Source: Xenophilus sp. Marseille-Q4582
GTDB lineage: Bacteria; Pseudomonadota; Gammaproteobacteria; Burkholderiales; Burkholderiaceae_C
NCBI RefSeq assembly: GCF_916700565.1
Contig: NZ_CAKAKO010000003.1
Location: forward strand, 682,001-746,000
Direction: 5' to 3'
DNA: 64,000 bases
The position numbers were made by a program, and so were the translations under genes. Shown in pieces: positions 27,204 through 35,609 of the stretch (positions are counted from its first letter, which is position 1; each line of letters begins with the position of its first letter). The notes beneath the pieces were generated by a model, which was not told the DNA's origin, did not search any database, and saw nothing but the letters and a program-made list of their open reading frames with translations.

Positions 27204-28220
27204 ATGCCCCTGCCCCCTGCCCGCCCCCATCCCTTCCCCCTGCTGCGCCCGACGGTCGGCGCCCTGCTGCTCCTGGCCGCGGCCGCCGCGATGCCTGCGG
27301 GCGCGCAGGCGCACTGGGGCGTGGTGAACCTGCAGAACGACGTCTTCGTGGGGCGCGACGGCGGTGGCTACACCAACGGCCTCTACCTCTCCAGCGTGCG
27401 CCGGGCCAACGGTGACGAGGGATGGGGGCCCACCCGCGCGCTGGGCAGCCTGGCACAGGCGCTGGGCGGCGGCACGGCCGCGTTCAATGCGCACACGCTG
27501 GGCCATGCCATGGCCACGCCGCGCGACATCAGCACGCCCACCCCCGACCCCAACGATGCGCCCTATGCCGCCGCGCTGATGTACCGCGCGGCCCATGTCC
27601 TGCGCACCGAGCGCGGCGCCGACCTGTGGGCGCTGACTCTGGGCGTCACCGGCCCGGCGGCCGGCGGCAAGCACGTGCAGAAGCTGGTCCACAAGATCAC
27701 GGGCTCCGAGGAGCCGCGCGGCTGGGACACGCAGCAGGGCAACCGCTTCCACGCCGGCCTGGAGTTCGACCGCGCCTGGCTGCTGGCAGGCCGCTCCGCC
27801 GGCGCGGGCGGCACGCCCTGGGAACTCACGGCCCATGCGGGCGGCATCGCCAGCACGCTCGAAAGCTCGGCCGGCGTGAAGCTGCTGGTGCGCTATGGCG
27901 GCGGCGTGGGCGACCCGTCGGAAGCGATGGGCCTGCTGTCGCGCGGCTCCGATCCGCTGAGCCTGCGGCGCGGCTGGCAGGGCTTTGCGGGCGTGAGCCT
28001 GCGCCGGGTCTTCCACACGCACGACTTCCAGCGCGACGACCCGTGGCGCATCGACATGCGCGAGTGGCGCCGCAACCGCGCGACGGTGGTGGCGGGCCTG
28101 GCGTACTCGTGGGGGCAGGCCTCGCTGTCCTTCGCGCTGCACAGCGCCGACCCGGCGCTGAAGGCGGGCGGGCAGCGCCAGACCTATGGCTCGCTGACCT
28201 ACGCCTTCGCCCTTCGCTGA
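27204..28220 (+). CDS. lpxR: LpxR-family lipid A deacylase (DUF2219)
   Basis: This 338-residue outer-membrane barrel has a signal peptide ending at AGAQAHW. The LpxR signature follows at once, NLQNDVFVGRDGGGYTNG with LYLSS, which carries the Asn-Asp and Ser positions linked to catalysis; a conserved His is found in LGHAMATPRDI. The final residues YGSLTYAFALR end in an aromatic-rich strand, as outer-membrane proteins do. LpxR removes 3'-linked acyl chains from lipid A with calcium. The ATG at 27204 starts the signal peptide. A 247-bp gap upstream shows no gene. Confidence 0.8.
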   Translation: MPLPPARPHPFPLLRPTVGALLLLAAAAAMPAGAQAHWGVVNLQNDVFVGRDGGGYTNGLYLSSVRRANGDEGWGPTRALGSLAQALGGGTAAFNAHTLGHAMATPRDISTPTPDPNDAPYAAALMYRAAHVLRTERGADLWALTLGVTGPAAGGKHVQKLVHKITGSEEPRGWDTQQGNRFHAGLEFDRAWLLAGRSAGAGGTPWELTAHAGGIASTLESSAGVKLLVRYGGGVGDPSEAMGLLSRGSDPLSLRRGWQGFAGVSLRRVFHTHDFQRDDPWRIDMREWRRNRATVVAGLAYSWGQASLSFALHSADPALKAGGQRQTYGSLTYAFALR

Positions 28221-28255
28221 GCGCGCCGGCCCTGCCGCCGCGGGAAGGCGCGCGC

Positions 28256-28486
28256 CTATCCCGCGCGCGCGAGGTGGCCGCGGATCCACGCCTCGGCCCG
28301 GCGCTGCAGGTCGCGCCGGGCGGTGGCCTCGTCCACGGCCGGGCCGGAGATGCTGAGCCGGCACATCGGCATGCCGCCGCGCGTCACGGTGGCGAAATGC
28401 GGACCGCCGTCCTTGGACAGCGAGAAGCTCACGGCCCATTCGCCGGGAATGGGCAGGCGGGGATGGGGCATGCGGCGGCTTTGCAT
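28256..28486 (-). CDS. Small hypothetical protein
   Basis: This predicted 76-residue protein starts at the ATG 28484-28486; a second ATG at 28471 is possible. It shows a beta-rich middle (EWAVSFSLSKDGGPHFATVTRGG) and a C-terminal helix (DEATARRDLQRRAEAWIRGHL). No family was recognised. It lies 73 bp downstream of the MFS gene and could be cotranscribed. Confidence 0.45.
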   Translation of the reverse strand: MQSRRMPHPRLPIPGEWAVSFSLSKDGGPHFATVTRGGMPMCRLSISGPAVDEATARRDLQRRAEAWIRGHLARAG

Positions 28487-28559
28487 GGCAGGCAGGGGTT
28501 CAGCGCACTGTCCCTCGCCTGCCGCAACGCACGTGTAGGAAGGCCGCCGCGCGGCCAAG

Positions 28560-29783
28560 TCAGCGCGCGCGGCGAAGCAGCCGCAGGCCGACGGCCGTGG
28601 CCGCGGCGAAGAAGGCGCCGCAGGCAAAAGTGCCGCGGAAACCGACCGCGTCCCACAGCGCACCCGCGATCACGCTGGCCAGCAGCAGCGCCACGCCGGT
28701 CAGCAGGTGGTACATGCCGAAGGCCGTGCCGCGCAGTTCGGCCGGTGCGGCATCGGCGATCAGCGCGTTGAACAGCCCTTGCGTGAAGCCCATGTGCAGC
28801 CCCCACAGCGCCACGCCGATGCCCAGGCCCCACAGGCCCGGCACGAAGGCCAGCACCAGGTCGGCCGCGATCAGCAGCGCCAGGCCCGCGAGCAGCACGT
28901 CGAGCCGGTGCACGCGGTCCGACAGCACGCCGGCCGGATAGGCCGAGAGCGAATAGGCCACGCCCATGACCACCAGCACCGCCGGCGCCCACATGGGCGG
29001 CAGGCCGGCCGACTCGGCGCGCAGGATCAGGAAGGCTTCGGAAAAGCGCGCCAGTGTGAACACCAGGCCGAGGCCCACCACCCCCCAGTAGGCCGGGCCG
29101 AGGCGCGCCAGCTCCGCGCGGCGCAGCGGCAGCTTGCGCGGCCGCGCGGGGGTGGGCCGTTGCGGCTCGCGCACGAAGAAGACCAGCACCGCCACGCCCA
29201 GGAAGGCCGGCAGCACGGCGAACCAGAACACCAGGCGGTAGTTGTCCGCGGTCCACGCCATCAGCGCCATGGCCAGCAGCGGGCCCGTGAAGGCGCCGAG
29301 GGTGTCCAGCGTCTGGCGCAGGCCATAGGCGGTGCCGCGCAGTTCGGGCGGCGTGATGTCGGCCACCAGCGCATCGCGCGGCGCGCCGCGGATGCCCTTG
29401 CCGATGCGGTCGACGAAGCGCGCACCGACCAGCCATTCCAGGGCCGGCGCCATCGGAAACACGGGCTTGGTCAACGCCCCCAGGCCGTAGCCGATGACGG
29501 CCAGCAGCTTGCGCTTGCCGAAGCGGTCGCTCAAGGCGCCCGAGAAGACCTTGACGATGGAAGCCGTGGCCTCGGCGATGCCCTCGATCAGGCCCACCGC
29601 CAGCACCGAGGTGCCGAGCACGGCCACCATGTACAGCGGCAGCAGCGCATGGATCATCTCGGAGGAGATGTCCATGAACATGGACACGAAGCCCAGCGCC
29701 CAGACGCTGCGCGGCACGGCGCGCGCGCCACGCGCTGGACCGGCGGCGGGCGCGGGCGCCTGGGATTCAGCGGTTTTCGTCAT
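28560..29783 (-). CDS. MFS transporter
   Basis: This 407-residue major facilitator has about twelve membrane helices. The N-terminal half shows the loop 2-3 motif DRFGKRK (near residue 85) and the matching RIGKGIRGAPRDALVADI near 130. The second half has DRVHRLDVL. Such proteins export drugs or small solutes by proton exchange. Its start overlaps the end of the ChrB-N gene by 17 bp, so the pair is an operon. The substrate is unknown; the neighbour hints at chromate or another oxyanion stress. Confidence 0.85.
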   Translation of the reverse strand: MTKTAESQAPAPAAGPARGARAVPRSVWALGFVSMFMDISSEMIHALLPLYMVAVLGTSVLAVGLIEGIAEATASIVKVFSGALSDRFGKRKLLAVIGYGLGALTKPVFPMAPALEWLVGARFVDRIGKGIRGAPRDALVADITPPELRGTAYGLRQTLDTLGAFTGPLLAMALMAWTADNYRLVFWFAVLPAFLGVAVLVFFVREPQRPTPARPRKLPLRRAELARLGPAYWGVVGLGLVFTLARFSEAFLILRAESAGLPPMWAPAVLVVMGVAYSLSAYPAGVLSDRVHRLDVLLAGLALLIAADLVLAFVPGLWGLGIGVALWGLHMGFTQGLFNALIADAAPAELRGTAFGMYHLLTGVALLLASVIAGALWDAVGFRGTFACGAFFAAATAVGLRLLRRAR

Positions 29784-30309
29784 GGGCGTCGTAGACCATC
29801 TGGGCGTACTGGTCGAGCAGCGCCTTGCATTCGCGCAGTCGCTCGGCGGCGGTGGCGGCCAGCGGCGCGTCGTAGAAGTCCAGCTTGCGGATCTTCTCGA
29901 ACCAGGCGTCCAGCTTCTTCAAGTCCGTCTCTTCCTCGTCCAGCTCGGCGTAGGTGAATTTGCGGATCGAGATCTCCTTGGCGATCTCGGCCTCGAAGTC
30001 CTTGCAGCGGCCCAGCAGCTCGCGGTACTGGTCGTCGCGGTCGGCCTTGAAGCGGGCGATGACCTTGTCTTCCTGCGCGCGGTCCAGCGCCACGGTTTCC
30101 AGCAGCACGCAATCGCCGTCCATCCGGGCAATCTCGTTTTCCAGCACCTTGAGCCGCCGCACGTGCTCGCCGGTCTTGGGCAGCAGGCACACGCCGTTCT
30201 GCAGGTACACCGCGCCCAGCCCCTTGAGGCGGCGCCACAGCGCCAGGCGTTTCGACGTCGGTTCGGCCGGGACCTTGTAGGTCAGCAGCAGCCATTTGAG
30301 GGAAGCCAT
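29767..30309 (-). CDS. ChrB N-terminal domain protein
   Basis: This 180-residue protein matches the N-terminal domain of ChrB: WLLLTYKVPAEPTSKRLALWRRLKGLGAVYLQNGVCLLP. The rest is a long charged helix with a DEEETDLKKLDAWFEKIRKL segment. The C-terminal ChrB domain is absent. ChrB senses chromate and controls the chr operon (family knowledge), so this may be a DNA-binding or sensory relative. The ATG has AAGAAGGCG upstream. A perfect 14-bp palindrome sits 29 bp above it and could be its operator. Confidence 0.78.
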   Translation of the reverse strand: MASLKWLLLTYKVPAEPTSKRLALWRRLKGLGAVYLQNGVCLLPKTGEHVRRLKVLENEIARMDGDCVLLETVALDRAQEDKVIARFKADRDDQYRELLGRCKDFEAEIAKEISIRKFTYAELDEEETDLKKLDAWFEKIRKLDFYDAPLAATAAERLRECKALLDQYAQMVYDAHDENR

Positions 30310-30337
30310 CGCCTTCTTTTGGATGTAACGACCGCTT

Positions 30338-30351
30338 CATCATAGATGATG
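30338..30351. promoter_or_regulatory. Perfect 14-bp palindrome, candidate operator
   Basis: CATCATAGATGATG is self-complementary. It lies between the ChrB-N gene start and a rightward promoter, so a regulator bound here could control both directions. Confidence 0.4.
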
Positions 30352-30361
30352 CGAATCGAAT

Positions 30362-30391
30362 TTCCGACCCGTAACAATAACCTGGTACAAT
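30362..30391 (+). promoter_or_regulatory. Sigma70-type promoter for candidate RNA
   Basis: A -10 box TACAAT at 30386-30391 is 18 bases after a possible -35 box TTCCGA. It is the clearest sigma70 pattern found in the host part of the window and points at a transcript that ends at the terminator at 30535. The -35 match is weak. Confidence 0.45.
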
Positions 30392-30397
30392 CCGCGC

Positions 30398-30559
30398 ACC
30401 GGATCACGACCGAACCGGTCGCCGTATCTCACGGCGGACAGTCGCACTGCGGGCACCGACGAGAAAACAAACGCCCGCATTGCAGTTGCATGCACGTAGC
30501 GTGGACCGCGTAAGAGTTCACGGCCATCTTCGATGGGCCCGCCAAGTGCGGGCCCTTTT
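30398..30559 (+). ncRNA. Candidate structured small RNA
   Basis: About 160 bases between a promoter-like site and a strong terminator contain no plausible protein. They hold consecutive hairpins: 30407-30412 with 30416-30421, 30421-30425 with 30431-30435, and a seven-base stem 30448-30454 with 30473-30479 closing an A-rich 18-base loop. Motifs of SRP RNA are absent and the arrangement does not resemble 6S RNA. The gene on the right is convergent, so this is not a leader of a downstream gene. It is inferred from structure and signals only. Confidence 0.45.
30535..30559 (+). terminator. Rho-independent terminator
   Basis: An eight-base-pair GC stem, GGGCCCGC with GCGGGCCC, has a five-base loop and is followed by TTTT. 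It ends the candidate small RNA and faces the end of the convergent antiporter gene. Confidence 0.8.
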
Positions 30560-30618
30560 CCATTTCCACGCCCGGTGCGCAGCGCGAAGGCGTGCCGCCC
30601 GCGCCGACGCGGCGGCGC

Positions 30619-31881
30619 TCAGAGCAGCAGGAAGGCCGCCGCGGCCACGGCCGTGGGCAGCGCCGCGCCCAGCAGCAGGGCCCCCGCGCTCACGGTCTCG
30701 TCGCGAAAGCCCTGCTTGAGCAGCGCCACGCCCGCCGGGTTCGGCGCATTGGCGATCACCGTGAGGCCGCCGCCCGCCACGGCCCCCGCCATCAGCATGT
30801 ACTTCGATGCGTCGGACAGCCCCACGATGAGCGAACCCAGGTAGGTCAGCGCGGCGTTGTCGGTGATGGCGGTCAGCCCAAGCGCGCCCAGGAACAGCGC
30901 GAGCGGGCCCAGGCTTTCCACGATGGGCTGCAGCCACCACTGCTGCATGCCGCCCAGCACCACCAGGCCGGCCAGGAAGAAGCCCACGAGCAGCGCCTCC
31001 TTGAGGATCAGCGGGCTCTGGTGCCGCTCATAGGCCTGCGTGAAGCCCAGAAAGAGCAGGAACAGCCCCAGGAAGATGACCGGGTGGTGCGCGAACAGCA
31101 CCACGCCGGCCAGCAGCCCGACATGCACCAGCACCACCGGCAGCGGCACGTCCGCTTCAGCGCCCTGCCCCCGCCCCGGCACGGGGGCCGCACGCAGATG
31201 GGTGCGAAGCGCCCAGGTGGCGAAGCTCGCATTGACGAGCACGGCCAGCCCCGCCTTCCAGCCGAAGTGGGCGAGCATGAACGCGCTGTCCCATTGCCAG
31301 GTGGCGGCCACCATCAGCACGGGCGGCGCGGCATAGGACGTCAGCGTGCCGCCGATGGACACGTTGACGAACAGCACGCCCAGCGCGAGGTACTTGGGCG
31401 CCTCGGGAATGTGCTGGCGAAAGATCTGCGGCGCCAGCAGCAGCGCGGCGATGGTCATGGCGGCCGGCTCGGTGATCAGCGAGCCCATGAGCGGCACCAC
31501 GGCCAGCCCCAGCCACGCCATGGCCAGCGGCGTGGCCACGGGCAGGCGTTCGGCCAGCGCATGCACGGCCACCACCACCGTGCGCAGCACCGGCCGCGAG
31601 GCGGCCATCACCATCACGACGAAGACGAACAGGGGCTCGGTGTAGTTGCGCGACTCGGCATAGGCCAGGGCCGTGCCGCCGTCTGCCACCAGGGCCATGG
31701 CGACGATCAGCACGATCGCCCAGAAGCCGAACACGACCTCCACCTCGCCCAGCAGGTGGAAGATGCCGGCGTGGCGCGGAAAGCGGCGGGACAGGCGCTC
31801 GAACTGCTTGGCGGTGAAGGTGTGCAGCAGCGCGAGGGCGAACAGGGATGCGGCGATCCACTGCAGGGAGGGGGCGGTCAT
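30619..31881 (-). CDS. Putative Na+/H+ antiporter
   Basis: This 420-residue protein has around eleven membrane helices and fits the Na_H_antiport_2-type family of putative sodium:proton antiporters. Characteristic parts are GEVEVVFGFWA near the start, LGVLFVNVSIGGTLTSYAAPPVLMVA near 175 and TAITDNAALTYLGSLIVGLSDASKYMLMAGAVAGGGLTVIANAPNPAG near 330, which resembles the ion-binding halves of the IT superfamily. The ATG at 31879-31881 is chosen to begin the first helix. It is expected to trade Na+ for H+ at the inner membrane. Confidence 0.78.
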   Translation of the reverse strand: MTAPSLQWIAASLFALALLHTFTAKQFERLSRRFPRHAGIFHLLGEVEVVFGFWAIVLIVAMALVADGGTALAYAESRNYTEPLFVFVVMVMAASRPVLRTVVVAVHALAERLPVATPLAMAWLGLAVVPLMGSLITEPAAMTIAALLLAPQIFRQHIPEAPKYLALGVLFVNVSIGGTLTSYAAPPVLMVAATWQWDSAFMLAHFGWKAGLAVLVNASFATWALRTHLRAAPVPGRGQGAEADVPLPVVLVHVGLLAGVVLFAHHPVIFLGLFLLFLGFTQAYERHQSPLILKEALLVGFFLAGLVVLGGMQQWWLQPIVESLGPLALFLGALGLTAITDNAALTYLGSLIVGLSDASKYMLMAGAVAGGGLTVIANAPNPAGVALLKQGFRDETVSAGALLLGAALPTAVAAAAFLLL

Positions 31882-32120
31882 GGGGCGGAAAAAGGACGAA
31901 GCAATGCCGCGAGGCGGCCCGACCTTTCGCTGAACCTGGTGCGCCGGCATGCGCACCACCCACGTTCATTCTAGAGGCCGCCCGCGCCGCCGCCGGCCGC
32001 AAACCCCGGCACGCCCTGCGCCTTGGCGCAGCAGGCAGGGCCGTCCAGGCGGCGGTTGCGGAGCACCGTCCGATCCCCCGCGGGCGGGCCGCGCGGTCGG
32101 GCCCGCCAGCGCACAGCCGC

Positions 32121-32351
32121 TCAGGGCTCCGTCTTGAACAGGCCGCGCACGTTGAGCCCGATGAGCCCGATCTGCAGCGCGATGAGCGCCCAGGCGCGCG
32201 TGTGGAAGCCCCAGGCGATCCACAGCGCATTGCTGAGCAGGAAGACCCAGAAGCCTGCATTGCGGCGCGACTTCGTGTTCGAGGCCACCAGCCATGCAGC
32301 CGTCAGCGAGGCGGCAAAGGCCGGCCATTGCAACCACGACAACCATTCCAT
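32121..32351 (-). CDS. Small membrane protein
   Basis: This 76-residue predicted protein has two or three hydrophobic helices (about 5-22, 33-49 and 51-68) separated by a basic turn NTKSRRN. No family can be named with confidence; the layout resembles half-size transporters or small stress proteins. It lies 239 bp upstream of the antiporter gene in the same direction. Confidence 0.5.
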   Translation of the reverse strand: MEWLSWLQWPAFAASLTAAWLVASNTKSRRNAGFWVFLLSNALWIAWGFHTRAWALIALQIGLIGLNVRGLFKTEP

Positions 32352-32492
32352 CCTCGGCAATCCCTCCGGGCCGATGCGCCGCCAGCGGCGCGACAAGCAC
32401 AGCGTGCCGGCCCGCGCCGGCCGCGGCTCGTCGGCCAAGCCGCCGACCGCGCGTGCGCGCGGGCGCCCACGGGCAAGGGATGCGGGCCGCCT

Positions 32493-32705
32493 TCAGTCCG
32501 CGTGCGCCGCCCAGGCGGCCTGCAGCACGCGCTGCCCCGACAGCAGCGCCGCGTAGACCGACGCAAAGGTTTCCATCGATTCGCAGATGACGACGATCGC
32601 GGCCTCGTCCCCGCCGGCCGCATGGCTGCTGCGCGCGAAGATCTGCCAGGCGTAGCGGCCCGACGGGGAGACTTTGACGGTCGTGACGGCCATGACTGCG
32701 GACAT
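32493..32705 (-). CDS. Hypothetical protein
   Basis: This predicted 70-residue protein has a beta-rich first half (VTTVKVSPSGRYAWQIFARS) and a C-terminal helix (MESMETF-like segment then ASVYAALLSGQRVLQAAW). No family was recognised. A later ATG at 32693 is possible. Confidence 0.4.
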   Translation of the reverse strand: MSAVMAVTTVKVSPSGRYAWQIFARSSHAAGGDEAAIVVICESMETFASVYAALLSGQRVLQAAWAAHAD

Positions 32706-32850
32706 GGCCGCACGGTAGGGACCGCGCAAGTCAGGCGCGTGAAACGAAGCATGCCGCTGCATGCCCATGCTTCGCCCCGCGCCGAAGCGTCCGGGCCCGG
32801 CCGGCACCTACGCTGGAGGCCCTTCCACCCCCCAGCCACGGCGCCGCACC

Positions 32851-33201
32851 ATGACCCTCACCTGCTTCATCCGCTACGAGATCGACCCGTTCCAGAAGGA
32901 AGCCTTCCGCCGCTACGCCCAGGCCTGGGGCCGCATCATTCCGCGCTGCGGCGGCCACCTGCTCGGCTACTTCCTGCCGCACGAAGGCTCCAACGTCGAG
33001 GCCTGGGGCCTGGTCGCCTTCGAGAGCCTGGCCGCCTACGAGGCCTACCGCGCCCGCCTGCGCGAAGACGCGGAGGGCCGCGAGAACTTCGCCTTCGCGC
33101 AGCGCGAGCGCTTCATCCTGCGCGAGGAGCGGCGCTTTCTGGAGGTGGTGCCCGAAGCCTGGCTGCGCCCCGCGCCATCGGCGAGCGCCACGGCGCCATG
33201 A
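32851..33201 (+). CDS. NIPSNAP-family protein
   Basis: This 116-residue protein is a dimeric alpha+beta-barrel of the NIPSNAP family: ITCF-type strand, [36 protein letters not shown] and then [27 protein letters not shown]. Bacterial members are stand-alone domains of unknown function, some of them in catabolic clusters. It is upstream of an ArsR-type regulator in the same direction, with a gap of 166 bp that is very GC-rich and shows no gene. Confidence 0.85.
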   Translation: MTLTCFIRYEIDPFQKEAFRRYAQAWGRIIPRCGGHLLGYFLPHEGSNVEAWGLVAFESLAAYEAYRARLREDAEGRENFAFAQRERFILREERRFLEVVPEAWLRPAPSASATAP

Positions 33202-33367
33202 GGCGGGTGCCACCGGGCCTGCGGCGCCACCGGCCGGCCGGACGCGCCGGCCCCGCCCGTGCGCGCCCCGCGGCGCCCGCACGCTCGCGGCGCGCGCACG
33301 CGCTACCCTCGCCCCTGCCCTGCCCCTGACCGCCTCCATCCGCCGCGACGAGCCGCGCATCGCCCGC

Positions 33368-34036
33368 GTGGCGGCGCAGATCGCCGAACCCGCACGCGCG
33401 CGCATGCTGACCTACCTGATGGCCGGCGATGCGGCGAGCGCCGGTGAACTGGCGCGCGCCGCCGGCGTGAGCGCCTCGACCGCCAGCGCGCACCTGGCAC
33501 GCCTGCAGTCCGACGGGCTGGTGGTGGCGCAGGCGCGCGGGCGGCACCGCTACTTCCGGCTGGCCGACGAAGACGTGCTGCGCGTGCTGGAAGCGTTGGC
33601 CCTGGTGGCCGAACGTGGCGCTCACGACCAGGCCTGGTCCAGCCCCGCCCGCCAGCGCCTGCGCTGCGCCCGCAGCTGCTACGGGCACCTGGCCGGCCGC
33701 CTGGGCGTGCAGATGCTGCAGGTGCTGCTGGCGCAAGGCTGGCTGGCGGCGGCCTCGGGCGGCTATGCGCTGACGCCGGCCGGCCGCGCGGGCCTCGCCG
33801 GCGTCGGCCTGGAGCCGGCGCTCGTGGACACGCTGGCCCGCGCACCGGTGGCCGGCACGCCCTGCCTGGACTGGTCGGAGCGGCGCGATCACCTGGCCGG
33901 CCCGCTGGCCACGGCGCTGCTGCGCCACTGCCTGGCGCAGGGCTGGCTGCGCCGGCGCGAAGGCGAACGCTCGCTGGCCCTGACGCCGCCCGGCCGGCTC
34001 GCGCTGGCCCGCTGGGTGCCGCTGGACATGGACTGA
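33368..34036 (+). CDS. ArsR-family transcriptional regulator
   Basis: This regulator of about 222 residues has a winged helix at its start: AEPARARMLTYLMAGDAASAGELARAAGVSASTASAHLARLQSDGLV. A second, less conserved helical domain completes it (LTPAGRAGLAGVG and LTPPGRLALARW). The start is uncertain: the reading frame is open upstream, and the GTG at 33368 gives a rather short N-terminus. A CTG at 33326 would add residues TASIRRDEPRIAR, typical for the family. A 165-bp repeat begins at its stop codon. Confidence 0.8.
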   Translation: MAAQIAEPARARMLTYLMAGDAASAGELARAAGVSASTASAHLARLQSDGLVVAQARGRHRYFRLADEDVLRVLEALALVAERGAHDQAWSSPARQRLRCARSCYGHLAGRLGVQMLQVLLAQGWLAAASGGYALTPAGRAGLAGVGLEPALVDTLARAPVAGTPCLDWSERRDHLAGPLATALLRHCLAQGWLRRREGERSLALTPPGRLALARWVPLDMD

Positions 34037-34198
34037 GAAGGTGTGAACGAACCCCACATGCCCGCTCATCCCGCCCAGGTGCACGCCCTCATCGTTGCAA
34101 ATGCTCGCCATAGCCCGAGCTATGGCTGCGCTTTGCGCCTCGATGGCGCACCCCTGGACGGTCTGCTCGGCCACGCGGGATTCATTCACACCTTCTGA
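34034..34198. repeat. 165-bp inverted-repeat-bounded element, copy A
   Basis: The left end GAAGGTGTGAACGAACCCC and the right end, which reads on the other strand as TCAGAAGGTGTGAATGAATCC, form terminal inverted repeats. A seven-base-pair hairpin lies at 34108-34125 (CCATAGC, GCTATGG). The element starts at the TGA of the ArsR gene. A related copy of 166 bp is at 41763-41928, and the last 21 bases of the two copies are identical. It may be a MITE-like or REP-like element. Confidence 0.75.
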
Positions 34199-34329
34199 CC
34201 GGGCGGCACCGCCTGCCGCCGCGCCGGCGGCCCGCTCTTCCGCTTCGGGTATCGTGCGCACCGGAACCGCCGCTGCCTTGCCCCCATGCCTTCGCACTTT
34301 CCTTCCGGCCTGCTGGCCGCCTGCGCCCC

Positions 34330-34563
34330 TTGCTGCTGGCCGGCTGCGGGGGTGGCGCACCGAGCTACACGCTGTTCGGCGCCTACTTCCCGGGCTGGCT
34401 GCTGTTCGCGCTGCTGTGGGGCGCGCTGGCCATCGCCGTGCGCGTGACGCTGGTGCTGGCGGGCGGCGGCGCCGACTGGCCCTGGCCGCTGGCGCTGTGC
34501 CTGTCGGCCGGCTTCCTGCTCGCGCTGGGCCTGTGGTGGCTGGGCACCGGAGCGCTGCCATGA
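34330..34563 (+). CDS. ytcA: YtcA-family small membrane lipoprotein, N-terminus disturbed
   Basis: YtcA proteins are small membrane lipoproteins encoded before mdtN. The frame contains LLLAGCGGG (lipobox) and two membrane helices. With the TTG at 34330 (or CTG at 34321) the Cys comes too early for a signal peptide. A proper leader, MPSHFPSGLLAA, is read from the ATG at 34286 in another frame, so a one-base change near 34318 is likely. The stop overlaps the mdtN ATG at 34560 as ATGA. Confidence 0.6.
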   Translation: MLLAGCGGGAPSYTLFGAYFPGWLLFALLWGALAIAVRVTLVLAGGGADWPWPLALCLSAGFLLALGLWWLGTGALP

Positions 34564-34604
34564 AGGCGGCCGGCCGTTCCGCACCCCCGCGGTGACGCCA
34601 GGCC

Positions 34605-35609
34605 GTGGTGCTGGCCGTGGTGGCGGCCGCGCTGGGCGTCGGCGGCTGGCTGCTGCATCAGCGCAGCCAGGCCATCTCGTCCGAAGAAGCCACGCTGGAC
34701 GCCGAGGTGGTGCACGTGGCGTCCACCGTGGGCGGGCGCATCGTGCGCATCGCCGTTCGCGAGAACAGCGCCGTGAAGGCCGGCGACGAGCTGTTCCAGA
34801 TCGACCCCGAACCGCTGCAGCTGGCCGTGAACCAGGCCGAGGCCGATCTGGCGCTGGCCCGCGCCTCGCTGGCCGGGCAGCAGCGCGGCGTGGCCACGCA
34901 GCGCTCCACCGTCACCCAGGCGGCTGACCAGACGCGCCGCGCCGAGAACCACCTGGCCCTGGCGCAGCGCACCGTGCAGCGCCTGACGCCGCTGGCCGCC
35001 AAGGGCTACGTGCCGCAGCAGGAGCTGGACCAGGCGCAGGTGGCCGAGCGCGATGCGCGCACCTCGCTGCAGCAGGCGCGCGAGCAGGAACGTGCCGCGG
35101 CGCAGGCCGTGGGCACCGAGGACGGCGGCCAGGCCACGGTGCGCGCCCGCGAGGCGGCGCTGGCCCTGGCGCGCCATGCGCTGGCCAGCGCGACCGTGCG
35201 CGCGCCGCACGACGGCCGCGTGGTGGGGCTGACGGTGGCCAGCGGCGAGATCGTCGCGCCTTCGCAATCGCTGTTCACGCTGGTGCTCTCGCACGGCTGG
35301 AGCGCGGTGGCCAACCTGCGCGAATCGGAGCTCGCGCGCGTGGCCGTGGGCGACTGCGCCACCGTCTATTCGATGATCGACCGGCGCCAGGCGCTGCGCG
35401 GCACGGTGCAGGGCATCGGCGCGGGCGTGCTCGACGCCGAACGCATCCACCTGCCGCGCAACCTGCCCTATGTGCAGAAGTCGGTGAGCTGGGTGCACGT
35501 GGCGCAGCGCTTCCCGGTGCGCATCCAGTTGCACGAGCCGCCCGAAGCGCTGATGCGCCTGGGCGCCAGCGCCACGGTGGAAGTGGGCCATGGCGACGCC
35601 TGCCGCTGA
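34605..35609 (+). CDS. mdtN: MdtN-like efflux membrane fusion protein with in-frame upstream TGA
   Basis: This HlyD-family protein links an inner-membrane pump and outer-membrane channel. Downstream of the membrane helix it has VVHVASTVGGRIVRIAVRENSAV, the coiled coil, VRAPHDGRVVGLTVASGE and WVHVAQRFPVRIQL, the last very like E. coli MdtN. The natural start appears to be the ATG at 34560, giving MKAAGRSAPPR, but a TGA at 34593-34595 stops that frame. The GTG at 34605 or 34608 could restart and still keep the helix. A null allele or base error is the alternative. It overlaps mdtO by 20 bp. Confidence 0.82.
   Translation: MVLAVVAAALGVGGWLLHQRSQAISSEEATLDAEVVHVASTVGGRIVRIAVRENSAVKAGDELFQIDPEPLQLAVNQAEADLALARASLAGQQRGVATQRSTVTQAADQTRRAENHLALAQRTVQRLTPLAAKGYVPQQELDQAQVAERDARTSLQQAREQERAAAQAVGTEDGGQATVRAREAALALARHALASATVRAPHDGRVVGLTVASGEIVAPSQSLFTLVLSHGWSAVANLRESELARVAVGDCATVYSMIDRRQALRGTVQGIGAGVLDAERIHLPRNLPYVQKSVSWVHVAQRFPVRIQLHEPPEALMRLGASATVEVGHGDACR

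Noticed and set aside
30398-30559. Identification of the structured RNA as 6S or SRP RNA
   Set aside because: The SRP tetraloop/GGTCAGGTCCGGAAGGAAGC-type core is missing, and the hairpin series does not form the single long bulged helix of 6S RNA.
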